21,325 nucleotides of DNA from an uncultured Erysipelotrichaceae bacterium. Lineage in GTDB: Bacteria; Bacillota_I; Bacilli_A; Erysipelotrichales; Erysipelotrichaceae. The position numbers were made by a program, and so were the translations under genes. Positions 14,432 to 21,325 of this stretch are shown one piece after another (within the stretch, counting starts at the first letter, position 1; every line of letters begins with the position of its first letter). The notes under the pieces are model-generated. The model was not told the origin of the DNA. It saw nothing but the letters and a program-made list of their open reading frames with translations, and made no database searches. The stretch lies in NCBI GenBank assembly GCA_946621045.1, contig CAMOOA010000009.1:1-21325 (forward strand), given 5' to 3'.

Positions 14432-15703
14432 TCAGGGGTTCACCGGATGATCCTGTCTGCGGTACTTCGCAGGAGTAACGCCGGTCACGGCCCGGAAGGT
14501 CTGAATGAAATAGCTCGGGGTCGCAAAGGCCAGCTGTTCGGAGATCTCCGCAACCGGCAGTGCGGTTGTCTCAAGCAGGATCTTTGCCTTATGGATCCTT
14601 GCGTCACGCAGGTAGGTGCTGACAGACTTTCCGGTTTCGGCCCTGAACTTTTCCGTCAGGTAATATTCCGAGTAGCCGACCAGTGCCGCAAGATCGGCCG
14701 CGGTGATCTTCCGGTTCAGGGACAGCTCAATATAGTCGCAGCATTTCTGCACGGCATGGGAATAGTTCGGGTTGCTTTTAAGGTGATGGACCCGGTAGAT
14801 GAAATCATGCAGCATGGTGTTTCCCAGCATGCTCAGCTCACCGGTGTCATGCGAGTTTTCCGTCATCTGAATATAGTAGTCGCCCAGCGGATAGGCAATT
14901 TCCGGAGAGAGGCCGCCTTCCATGGCTGCCCGGGTAACCAGTGTGGTAAAGACGATCAGTGAGGTTTTGATCTGCCGCAGGAGCTCGCGGCCGGTGACCG
15001 GCACGCCGGGGGAAAGGGAAGCACTCTGCTGGAGCGCATCATGATAGGCGATATTGCCGTCCCGCACCGCCTGCAGTAATGCCTGTTCTGCCTGATAGAC
15101 CGCAAGCCGGTTGCGGGTACCGGCTGAACTGAATGCAGCTTTTGTCCCGGAGGGTTCCGAAGGGCGGTCAATGTCCCCAAAACCGATCTGTTCCCCGGTC
15201 AGGGCATTGTGCACAAGAATGACATAGCGGGTAAAGACCGCATAGGACATGAGCGGAATATCATTGATCCGGTCGCAGAGCTGTTTCGGCCAGGTGAACT
15301 GCTTCTTTCCAAGGATCGCCGTATACAGCGCATTCCGGAAGCTGTCCGGATCCGGCCGCAGGTAAAAGACCGGACCGCAGACAAACAGCAGGGTTTCCTC
15401 CCGCACGGTTTCGATGGTGACCGCCCACTGCATGCCGACTTCCGAGCCGATGATGCGGGGAAATACGGTAGTTTTATCCTTCACAAGGTCCAGCGCGCGG
15501 GAAAGACCGCCGAGCGCGCGGAAGGCCTGATCCAGCGGATGGACAAGATGGTCCGGGCAGCGGACCGCAATAAACTCTCCGGTATCGGAATAACACCAGA
15601 CATAAAACCGGTCCGATTCGGGAATGATGGACTGCAGTAATAACAGATTCTGTTCCGCCCGGCTGACGCCCTGGACAGAAACCGTGGTATTGGACTCGCT
15701 CAT
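14432..15703 (-). CDS. AraC-family transcriptional regulator (cassette C)
   Basis: This 423-residue protein has a C-terminal AraC domain (about 331-420, with LAALVGYSEYYLTEKFRAETG and ISEQLAFATPSYFIQTFRAVTG). Its N-terminal region is long (about 300 residues) and I cannot assign it; it shows no cupin and no membrane span. It differs clearly from the other two regulators here. ATG 15701-15703 has no Shine-Dalgarno sequence, and an in-frame TAA lies four codons upstream, so the start is here or further inside. Translation may be weak or start at an internal codon. It is divergent from the symporter-GH2 operon (206 bp between starts) and is its likely activator, perhaps sensing a galactoside, uronide or rhamnoside. 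Confidence 0.88.
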   Translation of the reverse strand: MSESNTTVSVQGVSRAEQNLLLLQSIIPESDRFYVWCYSDTGEFIAVRCPDHLVHPLDQAFRALGGLSRALDLVKDKTTVFPRIIGSEVGMQWAVTIETVREETLLFVCGPVFYLRPDPDSFRNALYTAILGKKQFTWPKQLCDRINDIPLMSYAVFTRYVILVHNALTGEQIGFGDIDRPSEPSGTKAAFSSAGTRNRLAVYQAEQALLQAVRDGNIAYHDALQQSASLSPGVPVTGRELLRQIKTSLIVFTTLVTRAAMEGGLSPEIAYPLGDYYIQMTENSHDTGELSMLGNTMLHDFIYRVHHLKSNPNYSHAVQKCCDYIELSLNRKITAADLAALVGYSEYYLTEKFRAETGKSVSTYLRDARIHKAKILLETTALPVAEISEQLAFATPSYFIQTFRAVTGVTPAKYRRQDHPVNP

Positions 15704-15743
15704 AACTGATTTTTAACATTATTTCCTGCAGGATTTCAACCGG

Positions 15744-15762
15744 AAGCGCATAAACTGCGCTT
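15744..15762. repeat. Short inverted repeat upstream of cassette C, possible operator or leader hairpin
   Basis: AAGCGCA and TGCGCTT are separated by TAAAC (7-bp perfect arms), with TTTT following on the plus strand. It sits in the leader of the minus-strand AraC gene, 41-59 nt from its start. It could be an autoregulatory operator or a small hairpin. Confidence 0.45.
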
Positions 15763-15829
15763 TTTCTGCGTTTTCAAAAAATATCATTATCCTTAATTTC
15801 TGACATTTTTCCGGAATGATTGACTTTAT

Positions 15830-15843
15830 GGAAAGCGCTTGCA
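15830..15843 (+). promoter_or_regulatory. cre-like catabolite-response site (CcpA operator)
   Basis: GGAAAGCGCTTGCA fits the cre consensus TGWAARCGYTWNCW at 13 of 14 positions, missing only the first base, just like the site of cassette A. It lies 67 nt upstream of the symporter start and just after TTGACT. Repression of cassette C by preferred sugars is implied. Confidence 0.7.
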
Positions 15844-15909
15844 AAACCATAATGAAAGCAGATAAACCGGCAGATATATTCCGGAACAGAAAAAGAGAGG
15901 ATAGAGTAC

Positions 15910-17424
15910 ATGGAAAACACAAACAAAGTTCCTGCATCCGAAGCGGTTCATTACCGCAAAGCCAAACTCTGGCAGATCATCCTTGTGGCGTTCAACGCTT
16001 TCAACGGCATGGCTGTCTACTTCCTGATCGGTCTTGCGAGCTATTCCGCATCGATCGGCTATGGTATCGCGACACTTGCGGTAGGAGGACTGCTGACCTT
16101 CACACGTATCTTTGATGCTATTACCGATCCGATTCTGGCCTTCCTGTATGACCGTGTGATGACGCCGTTTGGAAAAGTGCGTCCGCTGATGCTTGGGGGT
16201 TGGGTAATCCAGAGCGCAGGTCTCCTCTGCATGTTCAACTTTTTTTCCAGCAAAGGACATGGCGTCGCAACATTCCTTGGCTTCTATATGCTTTATGTAA
16301 TCGGTTATACAATCGTAAATATGACTGCACAGACACTTCCTGCGCTGATGACAAACGATCCGAAGCAGCGCCCGACAGTCGGTGTCTGGCAGACAGTCCT
16401 GAACTATATCACTCCGATGGTATTGAATATTATCGTCTACACAAAGCTGATGCCGGCTTACGGCGGAAACTTCAATCAGGAATTTCTGAATATCGTAACC
16501 TGGTTCTGCGTAACAATTTCCTTTATCGGTGTAGTTCTGGTGTGCATTGGCATTGCGGCATATGACAAACCGGAAAACTTCGAGGGAATCGGTAAAACAG
16601 AACATCTGAAGCTGAAAGATATGATGGATGTTCTCAAGAACAATAAACCGCTGCAGAGTTATATTATTTCAGCCTCTTCTGACAAGATCGCTCAGCAGGC
16701 AGCCGCTGCTTCCATTGTCGGCACGATGCTGAATGGTATTCTTATTGGGAATATGGGACTTGCGACAACGCTCAGCGTAATCGGAATGCTGCCGAGTATT
16801 CTGTTTGCGATCCTGGGGGCACGCTATGCCGGGAAACACGGAAACAAAGAGTCCATCGTTACCTGGACGCGCTACTCCCTGTATGCCAACGTGGCTATCA
16901 TTGTCTTCTTTACGATTTTACGGTTTACAACGGGAACACATACCATCGCAACGATGGGACCGAGCATGATCCTGTATGTAGTTCTTACCTTTATCGTTAA
17001 CGGTTTTGCGATGTGTGTCACAACCGCAAACGTTGGTTTTATGGCAGATATCATTGACTACGAACTTGATCGTTCGGGCAAATATATTCCGGCAGTAGTG
17101 ACAGGAACATACAGTCTTGTGGATAAAATCGTTTCTTCCTTTTCGGCCGCAATCGCGACGGGATGTGTAGCTCTGATCGGTTATACAACGACGATGCCGC
17201 AGCCGGGTGATCCTTCTACAATGGGCGTATTCATCATGACAATGTTCCTTCGCTACGGACTCGCGATTCTCGGTTTCATCTGCACCCTGCTCGCAATGCG
17301 TTCCTGCAAGCTCAACCGTGAGGAAATGGTTCATGTCCAGCAGCGTATCGAAAACAAAAAACATGCAAAGCAGGAAGAATTATTCAGCGAAGAACTGCAT
17401 AAAGGAGATCCTGCAAATGCGTAA
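15910..17424 (+). CDS. GPH-family sugar:cation symporter (glycoside-pentoside-hexuronide type)
   Basis: This 504-residue membrane protein has about twelve spans. The N-terminal signature RIFDAITDPILAFLYDR (about 66-82) contains the paired aspartates (69, 73) that in MelB-type symporters take part in cation and sugar binding. It is followed by KVRP (89-92), the counterpart of the GRFRP loop. A second conserved region, MADIIDYELDRSGKYIPAVVTGTYSLVDKI as the family's cytoplasmic loop, is near residues 378-408. Known substrates of the family include melibiose, glucuronides (UidB) and xylosides. Here it leads an operon with a GH2 enzyme and an alpha-rhamnosidase, so it probably imports their glycoside substrate with Na+ or H+. 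Its last 8 nt overlap the next gene. Specificity is inferred. Confidence 0.93.
   Translation: MENTNKVPASEAVHYRKAKLWQIILVAFNAFNGMAVYFLIGLASYSASIGYGIATLAVGGLLTFTRIFDAITDPILAFLYDRVMTPFGKVRPLMLGGWVIQSAGLLCMFNFFSSKGHGVATFLGFYMLYVIGYTIVNMTAQTLPALMTNDPKQRPTVGVWQTVLNYITPMVLNIIVYTKLMPAYGGNFNQEFLNIVTWFCVTISFIGVVLVCIGIAAYDKPENFEGIGKTEHLKLKDMMDVLKNNKPLQSYIISASSDKIAQQAAAASIVGTMLNGILIGNMGLATTLSVIGMLPSILFAILGARYAGKHGNKESIVTWTRYSLYANVAIIVFFTILRFTTGTHTIATMGPSMILYVVLTFIVNGFAMCVTTANVGFMADIIDYELDRSGKYIPAVVTGTYSLVDKIVSSFSAAIATGCVALIGYTTTMPQPGDPSTMGVFIMTMFLRYGLAILGFICTLLAMRSCKLNREEMVHVQQRIENKKHAKQEELFSEELHKGDPANA
17401..17407 (+). promoter_or_regulatory. Ribosome binding site (AAAGGAG) inside the symporter gene, deciding the GH2 start
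   Basis: AAAGGAG stands 9 nt before ATG 17417. The frame is open back to 17318, but that start lies 107 nt inside the symporter gene and would add 33 residues foreign to GH2 enzymes. Confidence 0.75.
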
Positions 17425-19609
17425 TATCAGGGTATTAAGCGACGGATGGAAGTTTGTAAAGCAGGCTGCTGGCGTTGAACAGGCCATGCATGCGGAGGGA
17501 GAGAGCATCTCTCTTCCGCATACCTGGAATGCGATCGACGGTCAGGACGGCGGAAATGACTATTACCGCGGAACCTGCTGGTATGTCAGAGAACTGAGCG
17601 AGGAAGAACTGTCCGGTGAATGCGCATACCTTGAATTCAACGGCGCCGCGATGCGGGCAGACGTCTACGTCAACGGCATTCTCGCAGACCATCATGACGG
17701 CGGTTATTCCACGTTCCGCATCGATCTCAGTGCATATAAAGGAAATACGGTAATCGCAGTCGCGGTAAACAACGAAGACAATACCTGCGTCTATCCCCAG
17801 AAGGCGGACTTCACCTTCTACGGCGGTCTCTACCGCGAGGTAAAACTGATTTCTGTTCCGAAGGAGCACTTTGAACTGCTTAAGGACGGAACCCCCGGCA
17901 TCAAGGTCACACCGTGTGTGGACTTCGACGCAAAACGGGCTGTTGTGACCGTGGAGACCTGGCAGAACAGTGACAACGTTTCCGTTACCGTAAACAATGA
18001 AACAAAAACCGTTCCTTCCGAGAACGGACATGCATGCGCAGAATTCACGATTGAAAACGTGCATCTCTGGGACGGCCCGGACGATCCGTATCTCTACACC
18101 GCAAAGGCGTGCCTTGAAAGCGGCGATGAAATCAGCACCCGCTTCGGATGCCGGGTATTTGCCTGCGATCCGCAGAAGGGCTTCTTCCTCAACGGACGGA
18201 GCTATCCGCTGCGCGGCGTGAGCCGCCACCAGGATCATAAGGGAAGCGGAAATGCGCTCTCTTATGAAGAACATGCGGAAGACATGAAGATCATCCGGGA
18301 GCTCGGCGCCAATACACTGCGGCTTGCCCATTACCAGCATGCGCAGGAGTTCTATGACCTGTGCGATGAAAACGGCATCGTGGTCTGGGCGGAGATCCCG
18401 TATATCACCATGCATATGACAAACGGCCGGGAAAACACGCTCTCCCAGATGAAAGAACTGATCACCCAGTGCTACAACCATCCCAGCATTGCGGTATGGG
18501 GTCTCTCCAATGAGATCACAGCCGCAAGCGCGGTGAATGAAGACCTGCTCGAAAACCACCGGCTGCTCAATGAGCTCTGCCATAAGATGGATCCGACACG
18601 TCTTACCACCATGGCGAATGTCTTCATGCTGGAGATCGACAGCCCGATCCTTGAGATCCCCGATATCAACAGCTACAACCTCTACTTCGGCTGGTATCTC
18701 GGCGAACTCGAACAGACAGATGAATTCTTTGATGAATATCATGCGAAATACCCGGATCGTGTCATCGGCTTCTCCGAATACGGTGCGGATGCCAACCCGG
18801 CATTCCATTCATCAAAACCGGAGAAGGGCGACTACACCGAGGAATATCAGGCGCTCTATCACGAACATATGCTGAAGATGATCGAAGAACGTCCGTATCT
18901 CTGGGCAACGCATGTATGGAATCTCTTCGACTTTGCGGCGGACGGACGCGATGAAGGCGGAAAGCACGGCGAAAACCAGAAGGGCCTTGTGACCTTTGAC
19001 CGGACGCTGCGCAAGGATGCATTCTATCTGTATAAGGCAGCCTGGAATAAGAACGAACCGTTCGTTCACCTCTGCGGCAAGCGCTACGTCAACCGCTGTG
19101 AGGAAGAGACCGAAATCAAGGTCTATTCCAACTGCAGTAAGGTGACACTGTATGTCGACGGCAATAAAATTGATACAAAAGAAGGAAAGACTGTATTCAC
19201 CTTCCGGATCCCGCTGCTTGGCGAGCATCTGATCAAAGCGGAGGCAGACGGAGTCGAAGACACCATGTGCATCCACCGGGTATCGGAGCCGGAGGAATCC
19301 TACATCTTCAATAAGGCATCCGCATCCGTAACCAACTGGTTTGACGCGGATAATACCGATCCTGCATATTTCTCGCTTCAGGATACACTCGGTGAGATTC
19401 AGGCGCATCCGCAGGCCGGCGCAATCATTGATCAGATGATGGCAAAAGGCGCATCCGAACGCGGCGATGTGGCGGATGCGGTAAAGGACAACCCGGCGCT
19501 CAAGCGCATGATGGGAAGAATGACACTCATCAGCCTGCTCAAACAGAGCGGCGCGGATGAGGAGAGTATGAAACAGCTCAACCGGATATTACAGGGGATT
19601 AAAAAATGA
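17417..19609 (+). CDS. Glycoside hydrolase family 2, beta-galactosidase-like, with extra C-terminal helical tail
   Basis: This 730-residue enzyme has the GH2 order: jelly-roll sugar-binding domain (about 1-165), immunoglobulin-like domain (to about 260) and TIM barrel with RGVSRHQDH. The acid/base is Glu366 (GLSNEI) and the nucleophile Glu454 (GFSEYGAD). The block FDFAADGRDEGG...GLVTFDR fits a group usually annotated beta-galactosidase. Asn520-Gln521-Lys522 lies where glucuronidases have NxK, but many GH2 beta-galactosidases have N-D-K there, so a uronidase role is possible but not shown. A further domain (about 560-630) is followed by a helical tail (about 637-730) of unknown role. There is no signal peptide, so it is cytoplasmic. 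It overlaps the symporter gene by 8 nt and shares ATGA with the next gene, a tightly coupled operon. Confidence 0.9.
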   Translation: MRNIRVLSDGWKFVKQAAGVEQAMHAEGESISLPHTWNAIDGQDGGNDYYRGTCWYVRELSEEELSGECAYLEFNGAAMRADVYVNGILADHHDGGYSTFRIDLSAYKGNTVIAVAVNNEDNTCVYPQKADFTFYGGLYREVKLISVPKEHFELLKDGTPGIKVTPCVDFDAKRAVVTVETWQNSDNVSVTVNNETKTVPSENGHACAEFTIENVHLWDGPDDPYLYTAKACLESGDEISTRFGCRVFACDPQKGFFLNGRSYPLRGVSRHQDHKGSGNALSYEEHAEDMKIIRELGANTLRLAHYQHAQEFYDLCDENGIVVWAEIPYITMHMTNGRENTLSQMKELITQCYNHPSIAVWGLSNEITAASAVNEDLLENHRLLNELCHKMDPTRLTTMANVFMLEIDSPILEIPDINSYNLYFGWYLGELEQTDEFFDEYHAKYPDRVIGFSEYGADANPAFHSSKPEKGDYTEEYQALYHEHMLKMIEERPYLWATHVWNLFDFAADGRDEGGKHGENQKGLVTFDRTLRKDAFYLYKAAWNKNEPFVHLCGKRYVNRCEEETEIKVYSNCSKVTLYVDGNKIDTKEGKTVFTFRIPLLGEHLIKAEADGVEDTMCIHRVSEPEESYIFNKASASVTNWFDADNTDPAYFSLQDTLGEIQAHPQAGAIIDQMMAKGASERGDVADAVKDNPALKRMMGRMTLISLLKQSGADEESMKQLNRILQGIKK

Positions 19610-20451
19610 GAACAGCAGTGCAGCAGATTATGCTCGGAACCGTGACGGATACCGAGGCGAAGGCAAAGGAAACTCTGAAGCGCATCAAGGACGCCGGCTA
19701 TGACGGCCTGGAACTCAACCGCTTCATGATTCATCCGTCTTCTCTGATGGTGCGTCTTATGACACGGGCCGCAGGCATGCCGACGGGAAAAGGCGGAAAC
19801 CTCAACTGGAAACAGCTTCTGGAAGACGCCGGACTGTCGGTGATCAGCCTTCATGCAGATCTTGGAAGTCTCGAGCGCGAGCCGGAGGCAGTGATCAATG
19901 AGGCGAAGGAATTCCACACCGATACGGTGGTGATCACCGGAATGTACCGCTTTGACTATTCCGATGAGACTACCGTACGGGACCTTGCGTCACGTCTGAA
20001 CAAATCCGGTGCACTGCTTAAGGAACAGGGCATTTCCCTGCTGTATCACAATCACAACACGGAGCTCTTACAGGTGAAGCCGGGCGTGACCGCCTATGAC
20101 ATCCTGCTGGAGGAAACCGATCCGGAATATGTGAACTTTGAGTTTGACAGCTACTGGTTCACAGACGGCGGCGCCAGTGCGGAGAAGTGGATGAAAAAGC
20201 TCGGCTCCCGCATGAAGCTCTGGCATGTCACCGACCGCGGGTTCCGGCAGAAGGGACCGTCCATGACACCGATTCTCAAAGCCGACAGTGTGGAACTCGG
20301 AACCGGAACGATGGATCTGGATACCCTGAAGGATATCGCGGTGGAAAACGGAGTCAGCGCGGTGGTTCTGGAAAGTCATAAGAACTGGATCGATAAGGAT
20401 CCAATAAAGAGTCTGGAACTCAGCGCAAAATGGATGAATGAGAGGTTCTGA
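19606..20451 (+). CDS. Sugar isomerase/epimerase-like protein, AP-endonuclease-2 (xylose isomerase-like) TIM barrel
   Basis: This 281-residue protein has the xylose-isomerase-like barrel of sugar-phosphate isomerases/epimerases. Likely metal ligands are Glu153 (YHNHNTE), Asp181 (FEFDSYW), His207 (LWHVTD) and Glu256 (VVLES), with a GTGTMD segment near 232-237. The superfamily covers sugar and keto-sugar isomerases and epimerases, inositol dehydratase (IolE) and the large subunit of C-glycoside-cleaving enzymes, so the reaction is open. It is not L-rhamnose isomerase, which is longer (about 420 residues). Its ATG overlaps the GH2 stop (ATGA, 19606-19609) with AGGGGA upstream as ribosome site. 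The alpha-rhamnosidase starts 3 nt after its stop. It presumably processes a sugar released by one of these glycosidases. Confidence 0.85.
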   Translation: MRTAVQQIMLGTVTDTEAKAKETLKRIKDAGYDGLELNRFMIHPSSLMVRLMTRAAGMPTGKGGNLNWKQLLEDAGLSVISLHADLGSLEREPEAVINEAKEFHTDTVVITGMYRFDYSDETTVRDLASRLNKSGALLKEQGISLLYHNHNTELLQVKPGVTAYDILLEETDPEYVNFEFDSYWFTDGGASAEKWMKKLGSRMKLWHVTDRGFRQKGPSMTPILKADSVELGTGTMDLDTLKDIAVENGVSAVVLESHKNWIDKDPIKSLELSAKWMNERF

Positions 20452-20454
20452 ACT

Positions 20455-21325
20455 ATGGAAATGAAGAACCATGCATTACCGAATACATGGAAGGCGGTAT
20501 GGATCGATCCCGAATCGGAACACGATGCGGAAGCGGTTCAGCCGGCTTCTGTATTGAAGCGGACATTTGACGCTGTCCGCGGTACCGAAGCGGTATTCTA
20601 TATCACCTGCCACGGTCTGTATGAGGCATACCTCAACGGAACACGGATCGGCGAAGCGGTGCTTGCGCCGGGAACCGGGGACTATAAACAGCGCCTGTTT
20701 GTGCAGGCGTATGATGTGACTTCCCTGCTCAGAGAAGGCGCAAATGAACTGTGCGTCATTCTCGGAGACGGTTGGTACCGCGGAAGCGTCGGCATTGACG
20801 GACTGCGCAATTACTACGGCAGCGATCTTGCGCTGCTTGCCCAGCTCGAAATCGACGGCACGCCGGCGGTATGGACCGATGAGCAGTGGCAGGCATCACA
20901 GAATGGTCCTGTCAGAGAAAATGATCTCCAGCAGGGCGAAGGTTATGATGCACGCATGGAAGAGATCACGGACTGGCATCCGGTAACCGCAAAAGATTAC
21001 GGCTATGACAATCTGGTAATCGATGACGGCGTTCCGGTGCTTGAACAGGAACGCTTCACAGGCAAAGTGATCACCACTCCGAACGGACAGACCGTGATTG
21101 ATTTCGGACAGAATCTTGCCGGCTATACAGAAATCAAAGTCACTGCGCATGCAGGGGAGACGATCTCGCTGCGCCATGGGGAAACCCTGGATGAAAACGG
21201 AAACTTTACGCAGGCAAACTTTGCGCCGGGCGACCGCAACCCGCACGGGGAGATTGCCCAGAAGTTTACGTGCATCTGTAAGGAAGGGGAGAATGTCTTC
21301 AAGCCCCGCTTCAGCATCTACGGCT
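20455..21325 (+). CDS. Alpha-L-rhamnosidase, glycoside hydrolase family 78, N-terminal part (3' truncated by window)
   Basis: The frame from ATG 20455 stays open to the window end (290 codons) without a stop. The visible part matches the N-terminal beta-sandwich domains of bacterial GH78: LKRTF, HGLYEAYLNGTRIGEAVLAPGTGDY, GDGWYRG (104-110), VIDFGQN (about 214-220) and LRHGETLDENG, ending before the SIYGFRY-type junction. The catalytic (alpha/alpha)6 barrel with its acidic residues lies beyond the window, so activity cannot be confirmed. The enzyme family removes terminal alpha-L-rhamnose from flavonoid glycosides, saponins, rhamnogalacturonan fragments and arabinogalactan. No signal peptide is present, so it is cytoplasmic. 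AGAGG (20441-20445) precedes the start. It is the fourth gene of the symporter-GH2 operon. Confidence 0.92.
   Translation, partial: MEMKNHALPNTWKAVWIDPESEHDAEAVQPASVLKRTFDAVRGTEAVFYITCHGLYEAYLNGTRIGEAVLAPGTGDYKQRLFVQAYDVTSLLREGANELCVILGDGWYRGSVGIDGLRNYYGSDLALLAQLEIDGTPAVWTDEQWQASQNGPVRENDLQQGEGYDARMEEITDWHPVTAKDYGYDNLVIDDGVPVLEQERFTGKVITTPNGQTVIDFGQNLAGYTEIKVTAHAGETISLRHGETLDENGNFTQANFAPGDRNPHGEIAQKFTCICKEGENVFKPRFSIYG

Larger units (their letters stand above)
15704..15909. promoter_or_regulatory. Divergent control region between AraC gene and symporter-GH2 operon
   Basis: No gene is seen in these 206 bases. They contain an inverted repeat at 15744-15762, an AT-rich stretch (15763-15810), TTGACT (15820-15825) as a possible -35 immediately before a cre-like site, and a GAGAGGA-type ribosome site before ATG 15910. 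No good -10 follows TTGACT at 16-18 nt; CATAAT (15848-15853) is 22 nt away. Confidence 0.45.

Noticed and set aside
17435..18808. Minus-strand open frame (457 codons) opposite the second GH2 gene
   Set aside because: Antisense shadow of a gene with all GH2 catalytic motifs; no domain in the antisense translation.
19606..20451. C-glycoside-cleaving (DgpBC-type) system
   Set aside because: The isomerase-like protein is of the right superfamily, but no small partner subunit and no Gfo/Idh/MocA oxidoreductase are visible in the window.
1..21325. CRISPR arrays, tRNA or rRNA genes, insertion sequences
   Set aside because: No spaced direct repeats, no tRNA-like cloverleaf region and no transposase or terminal repeats were noticed; intergenic gaps are all under 300 bases.

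Overview
The window reads as a carbohydrate-utilisation region of a Bacillota (Firmicutes) chromosome, most likely a gut or rumen Clostridia or Erysipelotrichia. The signs are strong AGGAGG-type ribosome sites, Lpl-type ABC sugar importers, a CcpA/cre-like catabolite-control signature, AraC regulators, a PTS permease and several GH2/GH36/GH78 enzymes. The genus cannot be fixed from the sequence alone.

Layout. Positions 1-1060 hold the end of an FMN-dependent alpha-hydroxy-acid oxidoreductase and a translationally coupled SGNH hydrolase, closed by a terminator. After that come three cassettes, each with an AraC-family regulator on the minus strand pointing away from a plus-strand catabolic operon. 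Cassette A (1142-9736) is an AraC regulator, a solute-binding lipoprotein, two LplB/LplC-type permeases, a polytopic membrane protein (possibly YesL-like), a GH36 alpha-galactosidase and a single-pass membrane protein of unknown function. Cassette B (9794-14368) is an AraC regulator, a PTS EIIBC permease without an EIIA domain, and a GH2 beta-glucuronidase. Cassette C (14432 to the window end) is an AraC regulator, a GPH-type cation symporter, a GH2 beta-galactosidase-like enzyme, an AP-endonuclease-2-fold sugar isomerase/epimerase-like protein, and the first 290 codons of a GH78 alpha-L-rhamnosidase. Strong hairpin terminators separate the cassettes (about 1068-1108, 9749-9776, 14381-14407).

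How the parts may work together. No glycosidase here has a signal peptide, so hydrolysis should be cytoplasmic after import by three different transporter types. ABC import with GH36 fits alpha-galactosides of the raffinose type. Cassettes B and C together supply alpha-L-rhamnosidase, beta-galactosidase and beta-glucuronidase. That is the set needed for a glycan built from rhamnose, galactose and glucuronic acid, such as the sugar chain of group B soyasaponins or the Rha-GlcA-Gal caps of arabinogalactan proteins. This is inference from gene content. The points most worth checking are that set, the pairing of a PTS permease with a glucuronidase, the Loop-1-like insertion in the glucuronidase, the unknown membrane-protein pair around the alpha-galactosidase, and the cre-like and hairpin elements between genes.
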